In this document: in pieces, positions 36,201 to 44,313 of the stretch
How positions within the stretch are numbered: the first letter of the stretch is position 1
Layout of the letters: each line of letters opens with the position of its first letter
Source: an uncultured bacterium
Lineage (GTDB): Bacteria; Actinomycetota; Coriobacteriia; Coriobacteriales; Coriobacteriaceae
Direction of reading: 5' to 3'
Length of the DNA stretch: 64,000 nucleotides
Assembly: GCA_905215385.1 (NCBI GenBank)
Contig: CAJMPY010000003.1
Location: 103,453 to 167,452, forward strand
Notes under the pieces: generated by a model
Database searches by the model: none
Told to the model about the DNA's origin: nothing
Seen by the model: the letters and a program-made list of their open reading frames with translations, nothing else
Program-made: the position numbers and the translations under genes

Positions 36201-36959
36201 GTGGCGCATCTCCATGTAGCGGTCGAAGGCCTGCTGCACCACGGCGTCGTCGATCGTCACGTCGTCCAGGACGGTGCCGAAGGTGGTGTGGCGGCAGTGA
36301 TCGGACCAGTAGGTGTCGATCACGCGGATCTCGGTGATGGTGGGGTCGCGATCCTCATCGCGGAAGTACTGCTGGCAGAAGGCGATGTCCGCCTCGTCCA
36401 TGGCAAGGCCGCGCTCGGAAATAAAGGCGGCAAGGCCGGCTTCGTCGAGCTCGCGGAAACCGTCGAGCACCTCGACGGGCTGGGGCTCGGGGGTCTCCAT
36501 GTACAGCGTCTCGGGCAGGTCGAGCGAGGCGATGCGCGCCTCGACGGGGTTCACCACGTAGTGCTTGATGGCCTCGATGGCGGCCTCGTCCAGAGCGCCC
36601 GAGATCATATAGACCTTGGCGGAGCGCACGGCGGGGCGCTCGCCCTGGCTGATGAGCTGCACGCACTCGCTGGCGGAGTCGGCGCGCTGGTCAAACTGGC
36701 CAGGCAGGAATTCGACGGCAAAGACGGCGCCATCGCTTGCGGGGAGCTCGTCGTAGGTCACATCGACCTGGGGCTCGCTAAAGACGGTCGGCACGCAGGA
36801 CCGGAAAAGCTCCTTGTCGATGCCCTCGACGTCGTAGCGGTTGATAATCCTCAGGGCCTCGATGCCCTTGATGCCGAGAATTTCGGTCAGCTCGCCCTTG
36901 AGCTGCTGAGCCTCGACGTCGAACCCGGGTTTCTTCTCCACGTAGATACGAGAGACCAT
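33213..36959 (-). CDS. purL: Phosphoribosylformylglycinamidine synthase, single-chain
   Basis: 1248 aa from the ATG at 36959 (AGGAAGGCAGGAACC upstream). This is the large fused form in which the synthetase is followed by the glutaminase (PurQ-like) domain. The synthetase part has FKNETHNHPTEIEPFGGAATCVGG and GGRTGRDGIGGATGSSK. The glutaminase starts near residue 980 (VIIPVFPGNNCEYDSARAFR), with MIPGGFSGGDEPDGSAKF and the nucleophile in GICNGFQALIKLG (about 1085). It catalyses the fourth step of purine synthesis. No purine riboswitch is seen upstream. Confidence 0.95.
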   Translation of the reverse strand: MVSRIYVEKKPGFDVEAQQLKGELTEILGIKGIEALRIINRYDVEGIDKELFRSCVPTVFSEPQVDVTYDELPASDGAVFAVEFLPGQFDQRADSASECVQLISQGERPAVRSAKVYMISGALDEAAIEAIKHYVVNPVEARIASLDLPETLYMETPEPQPVEVLDGFRELDEAGLAAFISERGLAMDEADIAFCQQYFRDEDRDPTITEIRVIDTYWSDHCRHTTFGTVLDDVTIDDAVVQQAFDRYMEMRHELGRDTKPVCLMDMGTIGAKYLKKTGVMTDVDESEEINACTVKVKVDVDGEDQDWLFLFKNETHNHPTEIEPFGGAATCVGGAIRDPLSGRSYVYQAMRVTGAGDPTVPVSETLEGKLPQRKLVTTAAAGYSSYGNQIGLATGQVNELYHPGYVAKRMEVGAVVGATPANHVRRECPAPTDKIILLGGRTGRDGIGGATGSSKTQNTESIETSGAEVQKGNAPVERKLQRLFRRGDACRLIKRCNDFGAGGVSVAVGELADGLYVDLDTVTKKYDGLDGTELAISESQERMACAVADGDVEEFMGYAAEENLEATVIAEVTAEPRMRMAWNGVAIVDLSREFLNSNGAPKHQVVHVCARSVWQPSWAGTTLAERMTSLVTDLNVASNKGLSERFDSTIGAATVLMPFGGKTQLTPSSAMVAKFPVDGETTTASAMAWGFNPYLMEADQFAGAYLSVVESIAKLVAAGFEHKRAYLSFQEYFERLRTEAERWGKPMAAVLGALMAQVDLGAGAIGGKDSMSGSFEDEAGELNVPPTLISFAVAVGRAARAVSPEFKGLTHRVVRIAPATYGEDYRPDAQQLLAAFDAVEALTATGNALAISTPGYGCGAESLFKMCVGNQIGIELAEDVDVESFFTPLYGGFIVELADDAELPEVADGVVVEPLGTTVEGYVIDTGSEVIELSELQEAWESGIEGVFAYRSADETPEVETIDFRAKDIHVYGGAKIARPRVIIPVFPGNNCEYDSARAFRAAGAEADTFVINNLTPEAVAESTHELARRIRQSQIVMIPGGFSGGDEPDGSAKFITAFFRAPEVTEAVRDLLKARDGLMLGICNGFQALIKLGLVPYGDIVDATPDAPTLTFNTIGRHQSRLVRTRISSNLSPWLSQCSLDDPYTVAISHGEGRFVANDEVLAQLIANGQVATQYVGEDGKPSMDLSVNPNGSALAIEGITSPDGRVLGKMGHAERRGDNLYRNVPEHVPGDKFMPIFESGVAYFA

Positions 36960-37143
36960 TGGTTCCTGCCTTCCTGATCGGTTGGGCGTACGGTACGGTA
37001 TGCGGCAGCGGTCGGTTTGCGGGGTCTGCCCTGCGGTCGCCTTGAGCCACATGTTTGTAAACCTCACTATGATACGACAGCTCGCGGCGCGTTGAGGACG
37101 GCGAGGGTGCTACAGTGAAGCGCAAACAAGAGAAAGGCATCAC

Positions 37144-38706
37144 ATGGCATTCGTTTCGCTCGCCATCATCGCACTCGTGGCCTTTGCGAGTCCTTTTATC
37201 GCCTCGGCGATTCCCGGAAAACCCGTTCCCGAGACGGTCTTTTTGCTCGTGCTCGGCGCGGTACTGGGACCCCATATGCTCGGCGTCATCCATGTAGATG
37301 CTGAGGTCTCGCTTGTGTCCGAGCTGGGCCTGGCCTTTTTGTTCCTGCTTGCCGGCTTTGAGATCGACCCCAAGAGCATCACAGGCGTCGAGGGGCGCTA
37401 CGGCTTGGCGACGTGGGTCGTCACGTTTGGTATCGCCTGGCTTGCCGTGCGCTTTACCCCGTGGTACTCAGTCAGTCATTTCGACGGTATCGCCGTGACG
37501 CTGGCGTTGACCTCGACGGCGCTTGGGGCGCTCATGCCCATCTTGCGCGAGCGGTCGCTTGCTGGGACGCGCGTCGGCGATTCGATTCTTGCCTATGGTA
37601 CGTGGGGCGAGCTCGGGCCCGTGCTCGCCATGTCGGTGCTGCTGTCTGCCCGTACGGGTGTCGAGACGCTGTTGATCTTGGGGCTGTTCGCCGTGGTGTG
37701 CGTGCTGCTTGCCGTGGTCCCCAGTCGCTCCAAGCGTATTGGCAGCCGCTTCTTTGCCTTTATTCAGGAGCGCGCCGATACGACTTCTCAGACGTTCGTG
37801 CGCCTCACAGTGCTCATCCTGGTCACGCTCGTGGCGTTTTCCGCCATTTTTAGCCTCGATATCGTGTTGGGCGCTTTTGCCGCGGGCTTTGTCCTGCGCT
37901 ATATCATCCCCGAGGGCAACCATACGCTCGAGCTTAAACTCGATGGCCTTGCCTATGGCTTTTTGATCCCGGTGTTCTTTACCGTGTCGGGTGCCAAGAT
38001 CGACCTGACTGCTGTAGCATCGCGCCCCGGCTTGCTCGTGGGCTTTATCGTGGCGTTGCTGGTTATCCGCGCCGTGCCCATTCTTATTTCTATGAGCATT
38101 TGTCCTGCGACGCGCGATGTGTCGGCGTATGGCCGCATTACCGTGGCCCTGTACTGCACCACGGCGCTGCCGATTATCGTCGCCGTGACGAGCGTCGCTG
38201 TCAACGCCGGCGCATTATCACAGGGCGTCGCTTCGGTTATGGTGGCGGCCGGCGCCATCACGGTGTTCCTGATGCCACTGCTCGCGCAGCTCTTCTACCG
38301 CGTGGTCGATGCCGCGCCGGTTGCCGCCGTGGCAGAGGTTGCCGAGCATCCATCCGATGCGCTCGACATCTTGCGCGCCCACCACGACCTAGCGAGCTTG
38401 CTCGCGCGCGAGCACGAGCTGCTGACCTCGCATGGCCATGGTCGCGTATTCGAGGGCCTGCCTACGCTCGATACGATTGCCGAGCGCCTTTCCGCCGAGG
38501 CAGCGAGCGGCCACATCGATGCCCGCATCGTGGACGCGGCGCACCTGCTTGCCGATAAGACCTATGGAGACGAGGTCGACCCGTCCAAGCTGACTCCGCG
38601 TGAGCGCCGCCGCCTGGAGCGCGCTAAGCTCGCCGTGCGCGAATACCGCCGCCGCATGCTGGAGCTCTATGCGCGCGAAGAAGCCGAAGACGACGACGGT
38701 AAGTAG
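37144..38706 (+). CDS. CPA2 family cation:proton antiporter
   Basis: 520 aa. About twelve membrane helices (residues 1-385) with LGPHMLGVIHVDAEVSLVSELGLAFLFLLAGFEID, typical of KefB/CPA2 exchangers, then a cytoplasmic helical tail (about 400-520) rich in Arg/Glu that is not a TrkA_N domain. It probably exchanges Na+ or K+ for H+. The ATG has GAGAAAGG upstream. It is divergent from purL with about 180 bp between. A repeat array follows. Confidence 0.88.
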   Translation: MAFVSLAIIALVAFASPFIASAIPGKPVPETVFLLVLGAVLGPHMLGVIHVDAEVSLVSELGLAFLFLLAGFEIDPKSITGVEGRYGLATWVVTFGIAWLAVRFTPWYSVSHFDGIAVTLALTSTALGALMPILRERSLAGTRVGDSILAYGTWGELGPVLAMSVLLSARTGVETLLILGLFAVVCVLLAVVPSRSKRIGSRFFAFIQERADTTSQTFVRLTVLILVTLVAFSAIFSLDIVLGAFAAGFVLRYIIPEGNHTLELKLDGLAYGFLIPVFFTVSGAKIDLTAVASRPGLLVGFIVALLVIRAVPILISMSICPATRDVSAYGRITVALYCTTALPIIVAVTSVAVNAGALSQGVASVMVAAGAITVFLMPLLAQLFYRVVDAAPVAAVAEVAEHPSDALDILRAHHDLASLLAREHELLTSHGHGRVFEGLPTLDTIAERLSAEAASGHIDARIVDAAHLLADKTYGDEVDPSKLTPRERRRLERAKLAVREYRRRMLELYAREEAEDDDGK

Positions 38707-38720
38707 TCGATACTTTCTCG

Positions 38721-38892
38721 GGGAAGCCGCGTCCCGCTTTGAAGGCTCGGAACGGGATGTGGTTTCCGAAACGGGGAGCGTTGGGAAACTGTGTCCCGGA
38801 ATGGGCGCTCAGAGTGGGATGCAGCTTCCGCAAGGAGGTCCTGGGGGAAACCGTGCCCCGTTCTGATCCGAAATACTGGGACATAGTTTCCC
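38721..38892. repeat. Array of six alternating inverted 15-17-bp repeats (REP-like)
   Basis: Consensus GGGAAACYRYGTCCCR. Forward copies lie at 38721-38736, 38783-38798 and 38845-38860; inverted copies at 38753-38767, 38815-38829 and 38877-38892. The spacing is nearly constant: 62 bp from one forward copy to the next, and likewise from one inverted copy to the next. Each forward/inverted pair can form a hairpin with an unequal spacer. Variation between copies is mostly compensated transitions. It lies wholly in the gap between the CPA2 gene and the terminator. Confidence 0.8.
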
Positions 38893-38908
38893 TTTCATAA
38901 CAGGAGAA

Positions 38909-38948
38909 GGCGCGCTGTCTGCAGTTGATTCAGACGGCGCGCCTTTTT
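38909..38948 (+). terminator. Intrinsic terminator downstream of the repeat array
   Basis: A 13-bp stem with one G/T wobble (38909-38921 with 38931-38943) followed by TTTTT. It ends the CPA2 transcript and the repeat array; on the other strand it may serve the SDR gene. Confidence 0.8.
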
Positions 38949-38990
38949 GGTTGAGCTATGTTGAAGCTTGAAGCCAAAGCTTGTGGCTCC

Positions 38991-39740
38991 TTAGGAGCGG
39001 GCGGCTCCGTCGACGGGGAGCACGGCACCCGTAACATAGGAGGACATGTCGCTCGCCAAGAAAACAAAGGCGTTGGCGACATCCTCGGGCTCGCCCATGC
39101 GACCCAGCGGAATGGTGGCGATGATGGGCTTGATGACCTCTTCGGGCAGGTTGGCGACCATATCGGTCTTGGTTACGCCAGGTGCGACGGCGTTGACGCG
39201 AATGCCCATGGGGGCGAGCTCGCGCGAGAGCGACTGGACCATGCCGTTGACGGCGAACTTGGACGTGGGATAGCCGACGCCGGAGGGCTGACCGTACTTG
39301 GCGACCATCGAGCTCGTGGTGGTGATGGTGCCGCCGTGGCCGGCCTCGGTCATGATCTTGGCGGCAGCCTGGTGGCCATTAAAGACGGCGACGACGTTGA
39401 GGTCCATGACCTTTGCAAACTCCTCGGCCGTGTAGTCCAAGAGGGGTGAACGCTGGGAGATACCGGCATTGTTGATGACCGTGTCCAGGCCGCCCATGTC
39501 GGCTGCAGTCTGCGTAAAGGCCTCAGTCACGGCCTCGAGCGAGGTGAGATCGCAGGAGCGACCCCAGACCTTGGCGTCGGGATAGGCGGCTGTCAGCTTC
39601 TCAACGGCCGTGTCGGCAGTCTCCTGGCGCGAGCCAAAGACGGTGACGGCAGCGCCTTCCTCGATAAAACGGCAGGCGATGGCATAGCCGATACCGCGTG
39701 TGCCTCCGGTGATGATTGCTTTCTTGCCCTCGAGCAACAT
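38991..39740 (-). CDS. SDR family oxidoreductase, FabG-like
   Basis: 249 aa from the ATG at 39740 (GAGGAAG upstream). The Rossmann Gly motif is TGGTRGIG, followed by NNAG and the catalytic Ser...Tyr-x3-Lys as TTSSMVAKYGQPSGVGYPTSK, and the C-terminal GAVLPVDGA. It is an NAD(P)H-dependent short-chain dehydrogenase of the 3-oxoacyl-ACP reductase type; the substrate is unknown. There is no fatty acid gene nearby, so a sugar or alcohol substrate is equally possible. Confidence 0.88.
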   Translation of the reverse strand: MLLEGKKAIITGGTRGIGYAIACRFIEEGAAVTVFGSRQETADTAVEKLTAAYPDAKVWGRSCDLTSLEAVTEAFTQTAADMGGLDTVINNAGISQRSPLLDYTAEEFAKVMDLNVVAVFNGHQAAAKIMTEAGHGGTITTTSSMVAKYGQPSGVGYPTSKFAVNGMVQSLSRELAPMGIRVNAVAPGVTKTDMVANLPEEVIKPIIATIPLGRMGEPEDVANAFVFLASDMSSYVTGAVLPVDGAARS

Positions 39741-39893
39741 GGTGCTTCCTCTCATCGCGGGCGGACATTCGCAGCACAGCGTAGCGGTAGTCGGAATCGG
39801 CCGCGTTTGCATATCGGTGAACGGTAGCCCGCGTTACCGATGAGCGGCTCGCGCAAATATGCTTTGCCGTTGTGCTTAGGGCAGGTGACAAAA

Positions 39894-39923
39894 GGGCTCC
39901 CGTCCCACATCGGACGGGAGCCC
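39894..39923 (-). terminator. Terminator of the homoserine dehydrogenase gene
   Basis: GGGCTCCCGTCC (39894-39905) pairs with GGACGGGAGCCC (39912-39923), 12 perfect bp with a 6-nt loop. On the minus strand it is followed by TTTTGT. Confidence 0.85.
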
Positions 39924-39954
39924 TCAAGGCGCGTATTGCTAGGCGAGCGTTGGA

Positions 39955-41298
39955 CTAGTTCGCCATGACGCCTTCGGTCCAAGCCTCGACGTCCTCGATG
40001 CGCAGGACGTTGGCGACCTCGGCCACGCAGTTGACGCCGGCAAGCTCGGCGGCGGCAGCTTGGACGTCCTTCTCGAGCGCGCGGTGCGTCAGGAAGATGA
40101 CCGAGCAGGCATCGCTGACGCCCGATTTGCCGTCCTCGACCTGGTTGATGAGCGAGATCGAGATGTTGTGCTTGGCAAAGATGTCGACCGTCTCGGACAG
40201 GGCGCCCACGCGGTCGGCGACTTTCAGGCGCACATAGTACTTGGTCTGGAGCTCGTCCATGGGCTTAAAGGTGAGGTTGTGGCCATAGGGCTCAATCTCG
40301 GGCAGCGGAGCCACGCCGCGGCTGATCTGCTCGGAGAGCGACAGGATATCGCCCACGACGGCGCTCGCGGTGGGGAAGGAGCCTGCGCCCGCGCCGTAGA
40401 ACATGGTCTCGCCCACGGCGTCGCCTACCACGTAGACGGCGTTCATGGCGCCGTTGACCTTGGCGAGCATATGGTCTGCGGGGATCAGCGTGGGATGCAC
40501 GCGAACGTCGACGCCAGCGTCGGTGTTGCGGGCGATGCCGAGCAGTTTGATGGTGTAGCCGAGCTCGCGGGCCTGGGCGATGTCCTCGGCGCCGATGGTG
40601 CGGATACCCTGCTGGTACACATCATCGGTGGTAACGCGGGTGCCAAAGCCGATGGAGGCGAGGATGGCCGTCTTGCTGGCGGCATCGAAGCCGTCGACGT
40701 CGGCGGACGGGTCGGCCTCGGCATAGCCCTTAGCCTGTGCGTCGGCGAGCACGTCAGCGTAATCGGCGCCCTCGGCGTCCATGCGCGACAGGATGTAGTT
40801 GGTGGTGCCGTTGAGGATGCCGGCGATGGTCAGGATCTTGTTACCCACCAGGTCGTGCTCGAGTGTGCTGACAATGGGGATGCCGCCACCGCAGCTGGCC
40901 TCGCACTTAATCTGCACGCCGCACGCGCGCGCCTTCTCGGCGAGCGTCTCGACATGACGGCCCAGCAGGGCCTTGTTGGCAGAGACGACGTGCTTGCCGT
41001 TCTCGAAGGCGGTGGTGAAGATCTCGGTCGCGGGATGCTCGCCGCCGATGAGCTCGACGACGATGTCGACGGCGGGGTCGGTGACGACGTCGTGCCAGTC
41101 GCTCGTAAAGGCCTCGCGCTCAATACCGGCGGCTTCGGCCTGCTCCCAGGCAAGCGCGCAGGCGCGGGTCAGCTTAAGGTCGATGCCGTAGGCGGCCAGG
41201 TACTCATCGTGGTGGCTCTTGATCAAACGGGCCACGCCGCCGCCGACGGTTCCCAGACCGATCAGACCGACGTTCACGGTGCGCAGGGGTTCGCTCAT
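39955..41298 (-). CDS. hom: Homoserine dehydrogenase
   Basis: 447 aa. The N-terminal NAD(P) site is VNVGLIGLGTVGGGVARL, the catalytic domain has KCEASCGGGIPIV, AGILNGTTNYIL and GYAEADPSADVDGFDAASK, and a C-terminal ACT domain (about 365-440) has VADRVGALSETVDIFAKHNISI for threonine feedback. It reduces aspartate semialdehyde to homoserine. AAGGAG precedes the ATG. The gene stands alone, divergent from the LIV importer operon. Confidence 0.95.
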   Translation of the reverse strand: MSEPLRTVNVGLIGLGTVGGGVARLIKSHHDEYLAAYGIDLKLTRACALAWEQAEAAGIEREAFTSDWHDVVTDPAVDIVVELIGGEHPATEIFTTAFENGKHVVSANKALLGRHVETLAEKARACGVQIKCEASCGGGIPIVSTLEHDLVGNKILTIAGILNGTTNYILSRMDAEGADYADVLADAQAKGYAEADPSADVDGFDAASKTAILASIGFGTRVTTDDVYQQGIRTIGAEDIAQARELGYTIKLLGIARNTDAGVDVRVHPTLIPADHMLAKVNGAMNAVYVVGDAVGETMFYGAGAGSFPTASAVVGDILSLSEQISRGVAPLPEIEPYGHNLTFKPMDELQTKYYVRLKVADRVGALSETVDIFAKHNISISLINQVEDGKSGVSDACSVIFLTHRALEKDVQAAAAELAGVNCVAEVANVLRIEDVEAWTEGVMAN

Positions 41299-41548
41299 AG
41301 ATAGCTCCTTCGTGCATCTTGTGGATGGATTAACTGCTTATAGGTTGAGTGCATTCTAGCGTGAAGTGCGGGCGCGTGCTTGCCAGGCAGCTGGAGCTGT
41401 GCAAAACGCTACCCCCGAAACGCTGCGGAAATATTGGAAACACACTCGCTACAAACGAACTTCCGTAACAAACTGTCAACGTTTGCGCCATAAGGTTTGC
41501 CCTGTACCGCAAGACGGCCGCACCGCGGCCAGCGAAAAGGGGGACACC

Positions 41549-42715
41549 ATGTTTAGCATCAATAACGTACTTAACCGCAGGAGTTTCTTGGCTGGCGCCG
41601 CGGCGTTCGGTAGCACCGCGGCACTCGCTGGTTGCTCGTCGGGTGGCTCGGACGGCGGCTCCGCCGATGACGGCAAGACCTTCAAGATCGGTGTCATCGG
41701 CCCTCTGACCGGCGCCGCGGCAACCTATGGCGTTTCGGCCGAGAAGGGTGCCAAGCTCGCCGCCAAGGATTTTTCGACCAAGGACCTCAAACTCTCGCTT
41801 AAGTCCGAGGATGACGTCGCCGACGGCGAGAAGGCCATCAACGCCTTCAATACCCTGTGTGACTGGGGCATGCAGGCTCTCGTCGGCCCCGTCACCACCG
41901 GTGCCGCCGTCGCTGTCTCTGGCGAGATCGCCGACGACATACTCATGGTCACGCCTTCGGCCTCGTCGCTCGATGTCACCAAGGGAAAGACCACGGTCTT
42001 CCAGGTTTGCTTCACCGACCCCACCACGGGCACCAGCGCCGCGAAGTTCTTGGCCGAGAAGTACGCGGACGCCAAGATCGCCCTGTTCTACAACTCCGGC
42101 GATACGTACAGCTCGGGCGTTGCCGACGCCTTTGCCGAGCAGGCCAAGGCATCCAAGCTCGATGTCGTCGATACCGAGACCTTTAAGGACGACTCTTCCA
42201 CGAGCTTTACCAACCAGCTCACCAAGGCCAAGGAGGCCGGCGCCACGCTTATCTTTGCTCCGATCTATTACACGCCGGCGTCCGTTTTGCTCAAGAACGC
42301 CAAGGACATGGGATACGACATGACGCTTATGGGCACCGACGGCATGGACGGCCTGCTCTCCGTTGAGGGCTTCGATACCTCTCTTGCCGAGGGCGTGCTG
42401 CTCATGACCCCGTTCTCTGCTGACGATGAGAAGAACGCCGACTTCGTCAAGGCCTATAAGGACGCCTACGACGAGACGCCCAATCAGTTTGCCGCCGATG
42501 CCTATGACTGCGTCCATGCGATTGCCGAGGCTATCGATAAAGCGGGCATCGACATTACGGCTGACGGTGCCGATATTGCCGACGACCTTGCCCACGCCAT
42601 GCGCAAGATCAAGATCGAGGGCCTGACGGGCGAGCTGACGTGGAACGACAAGGGCCAGGTCGAAAAGCCCGCCACAGCCTATGTGATTCAGGACGGCAAG
42701 TACATCGCCGCCTAA
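41549..42715 (+). CDS. Branched-chain amino acid ABC transporter substrate-binding lipoprotein, copy 1
   Basis: 388 aa from the ATG at 41549 (AAAAGGGGG upstream). A Tat-like signal with RR (NRRSFLAGAAAFGSTAA) ends in the lipobox LAGC. The mature part is the Leu/Ile/Val-binding fold (LivJ/K): FKIGVIGPLTGAAATYGVS, the ligand loop and SAEKGAKLAAKD. It is the extracellular ligand receptor for the permease genes downstream. It is about 70% identical by eye to copy 2, 271 bp downstream, so it arose by tandem duplication. Confidence 0.92.
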   Translation: MFSINNVLNRRSFLAGAAAFGSTAALAGCSSGGSDGGSADDGKTFKIGVIGPLTGAAATYGVSAEKGAKLAAKDFSTKDLKLSLKSEDDVADGEKAINAFNTLCDWGMQALVGPVTTGAAVAVSGEIADDILMVTPSASSLDVTKGKTTVFQVCFTDPTTGTSAAKFLAEKYADAKIALFYNSGDTYSSGVADAFAEQAKASKLDVVDTETFKDDSSTSFTNQLTKAKEAGATLIFAPIYYTPASVLLKNAKDMGYDMTLMGTDGMDGLLSVEGFDTSLAEGVLLMTPFSADDEKNADFVKAYKDAYDETPNQFAADAYDCVHAIAEAIDKAGIDITADGADIADDLAHAMRKIKIEGLTGELTWNDKGQVEKPATAYVIQDGKYIAA

Positions 42716-42986
42716 GTGCGCATAAAGCGCTACCGGTGAGGCCGTTTTAATCAGGGCAGGGACGCTTGTAACAGAATGGAAACATTACTTTTACACAATA
42801 AAGTGGCTAAACTGCATAAACCAATAGAAATACGCATAACTATGGATAAACGGACAAAACAAAAGAAAAGTTGAAATAATCGCCACTTTTCTCAACTAAA
42901 GCGTCTACTATTTTGCGAACGCCGAACACGGCGAAGGATGGCCTGTCGGGTAACCAAAACCCGACGAGATTTGAGAGGAGAGCCGC

Positions 42987-44174
42987 ATGTCGAGCCTCAC
43001 CGGTAAGTCATTGAACCCTGTTATGAATCGCAGGAGCGTTATCACGAGCGCAGCAGGTCTGGGGGCGATGTCCATTCTAGCCGGCTGCTCCTCCAACGGC
43101 GGCGACAGCGGTTCCGCTTCGGGCGACGCTTCGTTTAAGATCGGCACCATCGGCCCGCTGACCGGTGCCGCCGCGTCCTACGGCAAGTCCGTTACCCAGG
43201 GCGTCGAGCTTGGCTGCAAGGACTTCTCCACCAAGGAGCTGCCGCTTGCCAGCAAGGCCGAGGACGACCAGGCCGACGGCGAGAAGGCCGTCAACGCCTT
43301 TAATACCCTGCTCGACTGGGGCATGCAGGCCCTTGTCGGCCCGACCACCACGGGTGCGTCGGTTGCCGTTGCCGCAGAGTGCGGTAACGACCCCAAGACG
43401 TTCATGATCACCCCGTCCGCGTCCTCCGAGGACGTCACCGACGGCAAGGATTGCGTCTTCCAGGTTTGCTTTACCGACCCCAACCAGGGCGTCAACGCTG
43501 CCAAGTTCCTGGCGCAGAAGTATGCGGACGAGAAGTTCGTACTGTTCTATAACTCCGGCGACGCCTATTCTTCGGGTATCGCAGATTCCTTTAAGGCCCA
43601 GGCCGCTGAGTCTAAGCTCGAGATTGTTGACGAGGAGACCTTTAAGGACGACTCCGCCACGAGCTTTACCAACCAGCTGACCAAGGCCAAGCAGGCCGGC
43701 GCCACCATGATCTTTGCGCCGATCTACTACACGCCGGCGTCCGTCCTGCTCAAGAATGCCAAGGACATGGGCTACGACGTCAAGATGATGGGCTGCGACG
43801 GCATGGACGGCATCCTGGGCGTTGAGGGCTTCGACACCTCTCTTGCCGAGGGTCTGCTGCTCATGACCCCGTTCTCCGCCGACGATGAGAAGAACGCCGA
43901 CTTCGTCAACGCTTACAAGGATAAGTACGGCGATACCCCCGACCAGTTTGCCGCCGACGCCTACGATGGCGTGCACGCGGTGGCCGAGGCCCTCAAGGAG
44001 GCCGGTCTTGGTGTCGACGCCGACCCGACCGAGGTCGCCGAGAAGCTGCCCAAGGCTATGCTCAAGATTACCGTTGACGGTCTGACCGGCAAGCTCACCT
44101 GGAACGATAAGGGCCAGGTCCAGAAGGACCCGACGGCGTACGTCATTACCGACGGCAAGTACGTACAGGCCTAA
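42987..44174 (+). CDS. Branched-chain amino acid ABC transporter substrate-binding lipoprotein, copy 2
   Basis: 395 aa with a Tat-type lipoprotein signal (NRRSVITSAAGLGAMSILAGC). The mature part parallels copy 1 residue for residue over most of its length (IGPLTGAAASYGKSV, NTLLDWGMQALVGPTTTGASVAV, FKDDSATSFTNQLTKAKQAGA). Residues differ around the ligand pocket loops, so the two may bind different branched-chain or related ligands. A 271-bp AT-rich promoter region separates the copies, so each may be transcribed separately. The permease genes follow it. Confidence 0.92.
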   Translation: MSSLTGKSLNPVMNRRSVITSAAGLGAMSILAGCSSNGGDSGSASGDASFKIGTIGPLTGAAASYGKSVTQGVELGCKDFSTKELPLASKAEDDQADGEKAVNAFNTLLDWGMQALVGPTTTGASVAVAAECGNDPKTFMITPSASSEDVTDGKDCVFQVCFTDPNQGVNAAKFLAQKYADEKFVLFYNSGDAYSSGIADSFKAQAAESKLEIVDEETFKDDSATSFTNQLTKAKQAGATMIFAPIYYTPASVLLKNAKDMGYDVKMMGCDGMDGILGVEGFDTSLAEGLLLMTPFSADDEKNADFVNAYKDKYGDTPDQFAADAYDGVHAVAEALKEAGLGVDADPTEVAEKLPKAMLKITVDGLTGKLTWNDKGQVQKDPTAYVITDGKYVQA

Positions 44175-44205
44175 TAGGCCGCCTTACATAGAGCGGTTTT
44201 GATCC

Positions 44206-44267
44206 CAAGCAGGGGAGGTTTTGGCCTTCCCTGCTTGCTTGGTATCTAGGGACAGTGTAACGTCCCT
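44206..44267 (+). promoter_or_regulatory. Stem-loops between the binding-protein gene and livH
   Basis: A 13-bp stem with one wobble (44206-44218 with 44225-44237, loop TTTTGG) is followed by a small palindrome AGGGAC-N8-GTCCCT (44248-44267). Without a T run the first is not a full terminator. It could protect or attenuate the abundant binding-protein mRNA relative to the permease genes, as in other ABC operons. Confidence 0.45.
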
Positions 44268-44313
44268 GTTTCATACATTAACTGGAAACCTATTCGAAAG
44301 GGGGATGTGGAAC

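Noticed and set aside
32982..36977. 1331-codon open frame on the plus strand opposite purL
   Set aside because: It is the antisense frame of purL created by GC-rich codon bias; it is a Gly/Ala/Val/Asp/Leu-rich composition with no family, while the minus strand encodes a complete PurL.
36960..37143. Purine riboswitch upstream of purL
   Set aside because: No conserved purine-aptamer core or terminator hairpin could be found in this gap.
38721..38892. CRISPR array
   Set aside because: Repeats alternate in orientation, are only 15-17 bp and show sequence drift; no cas gene is nearby.
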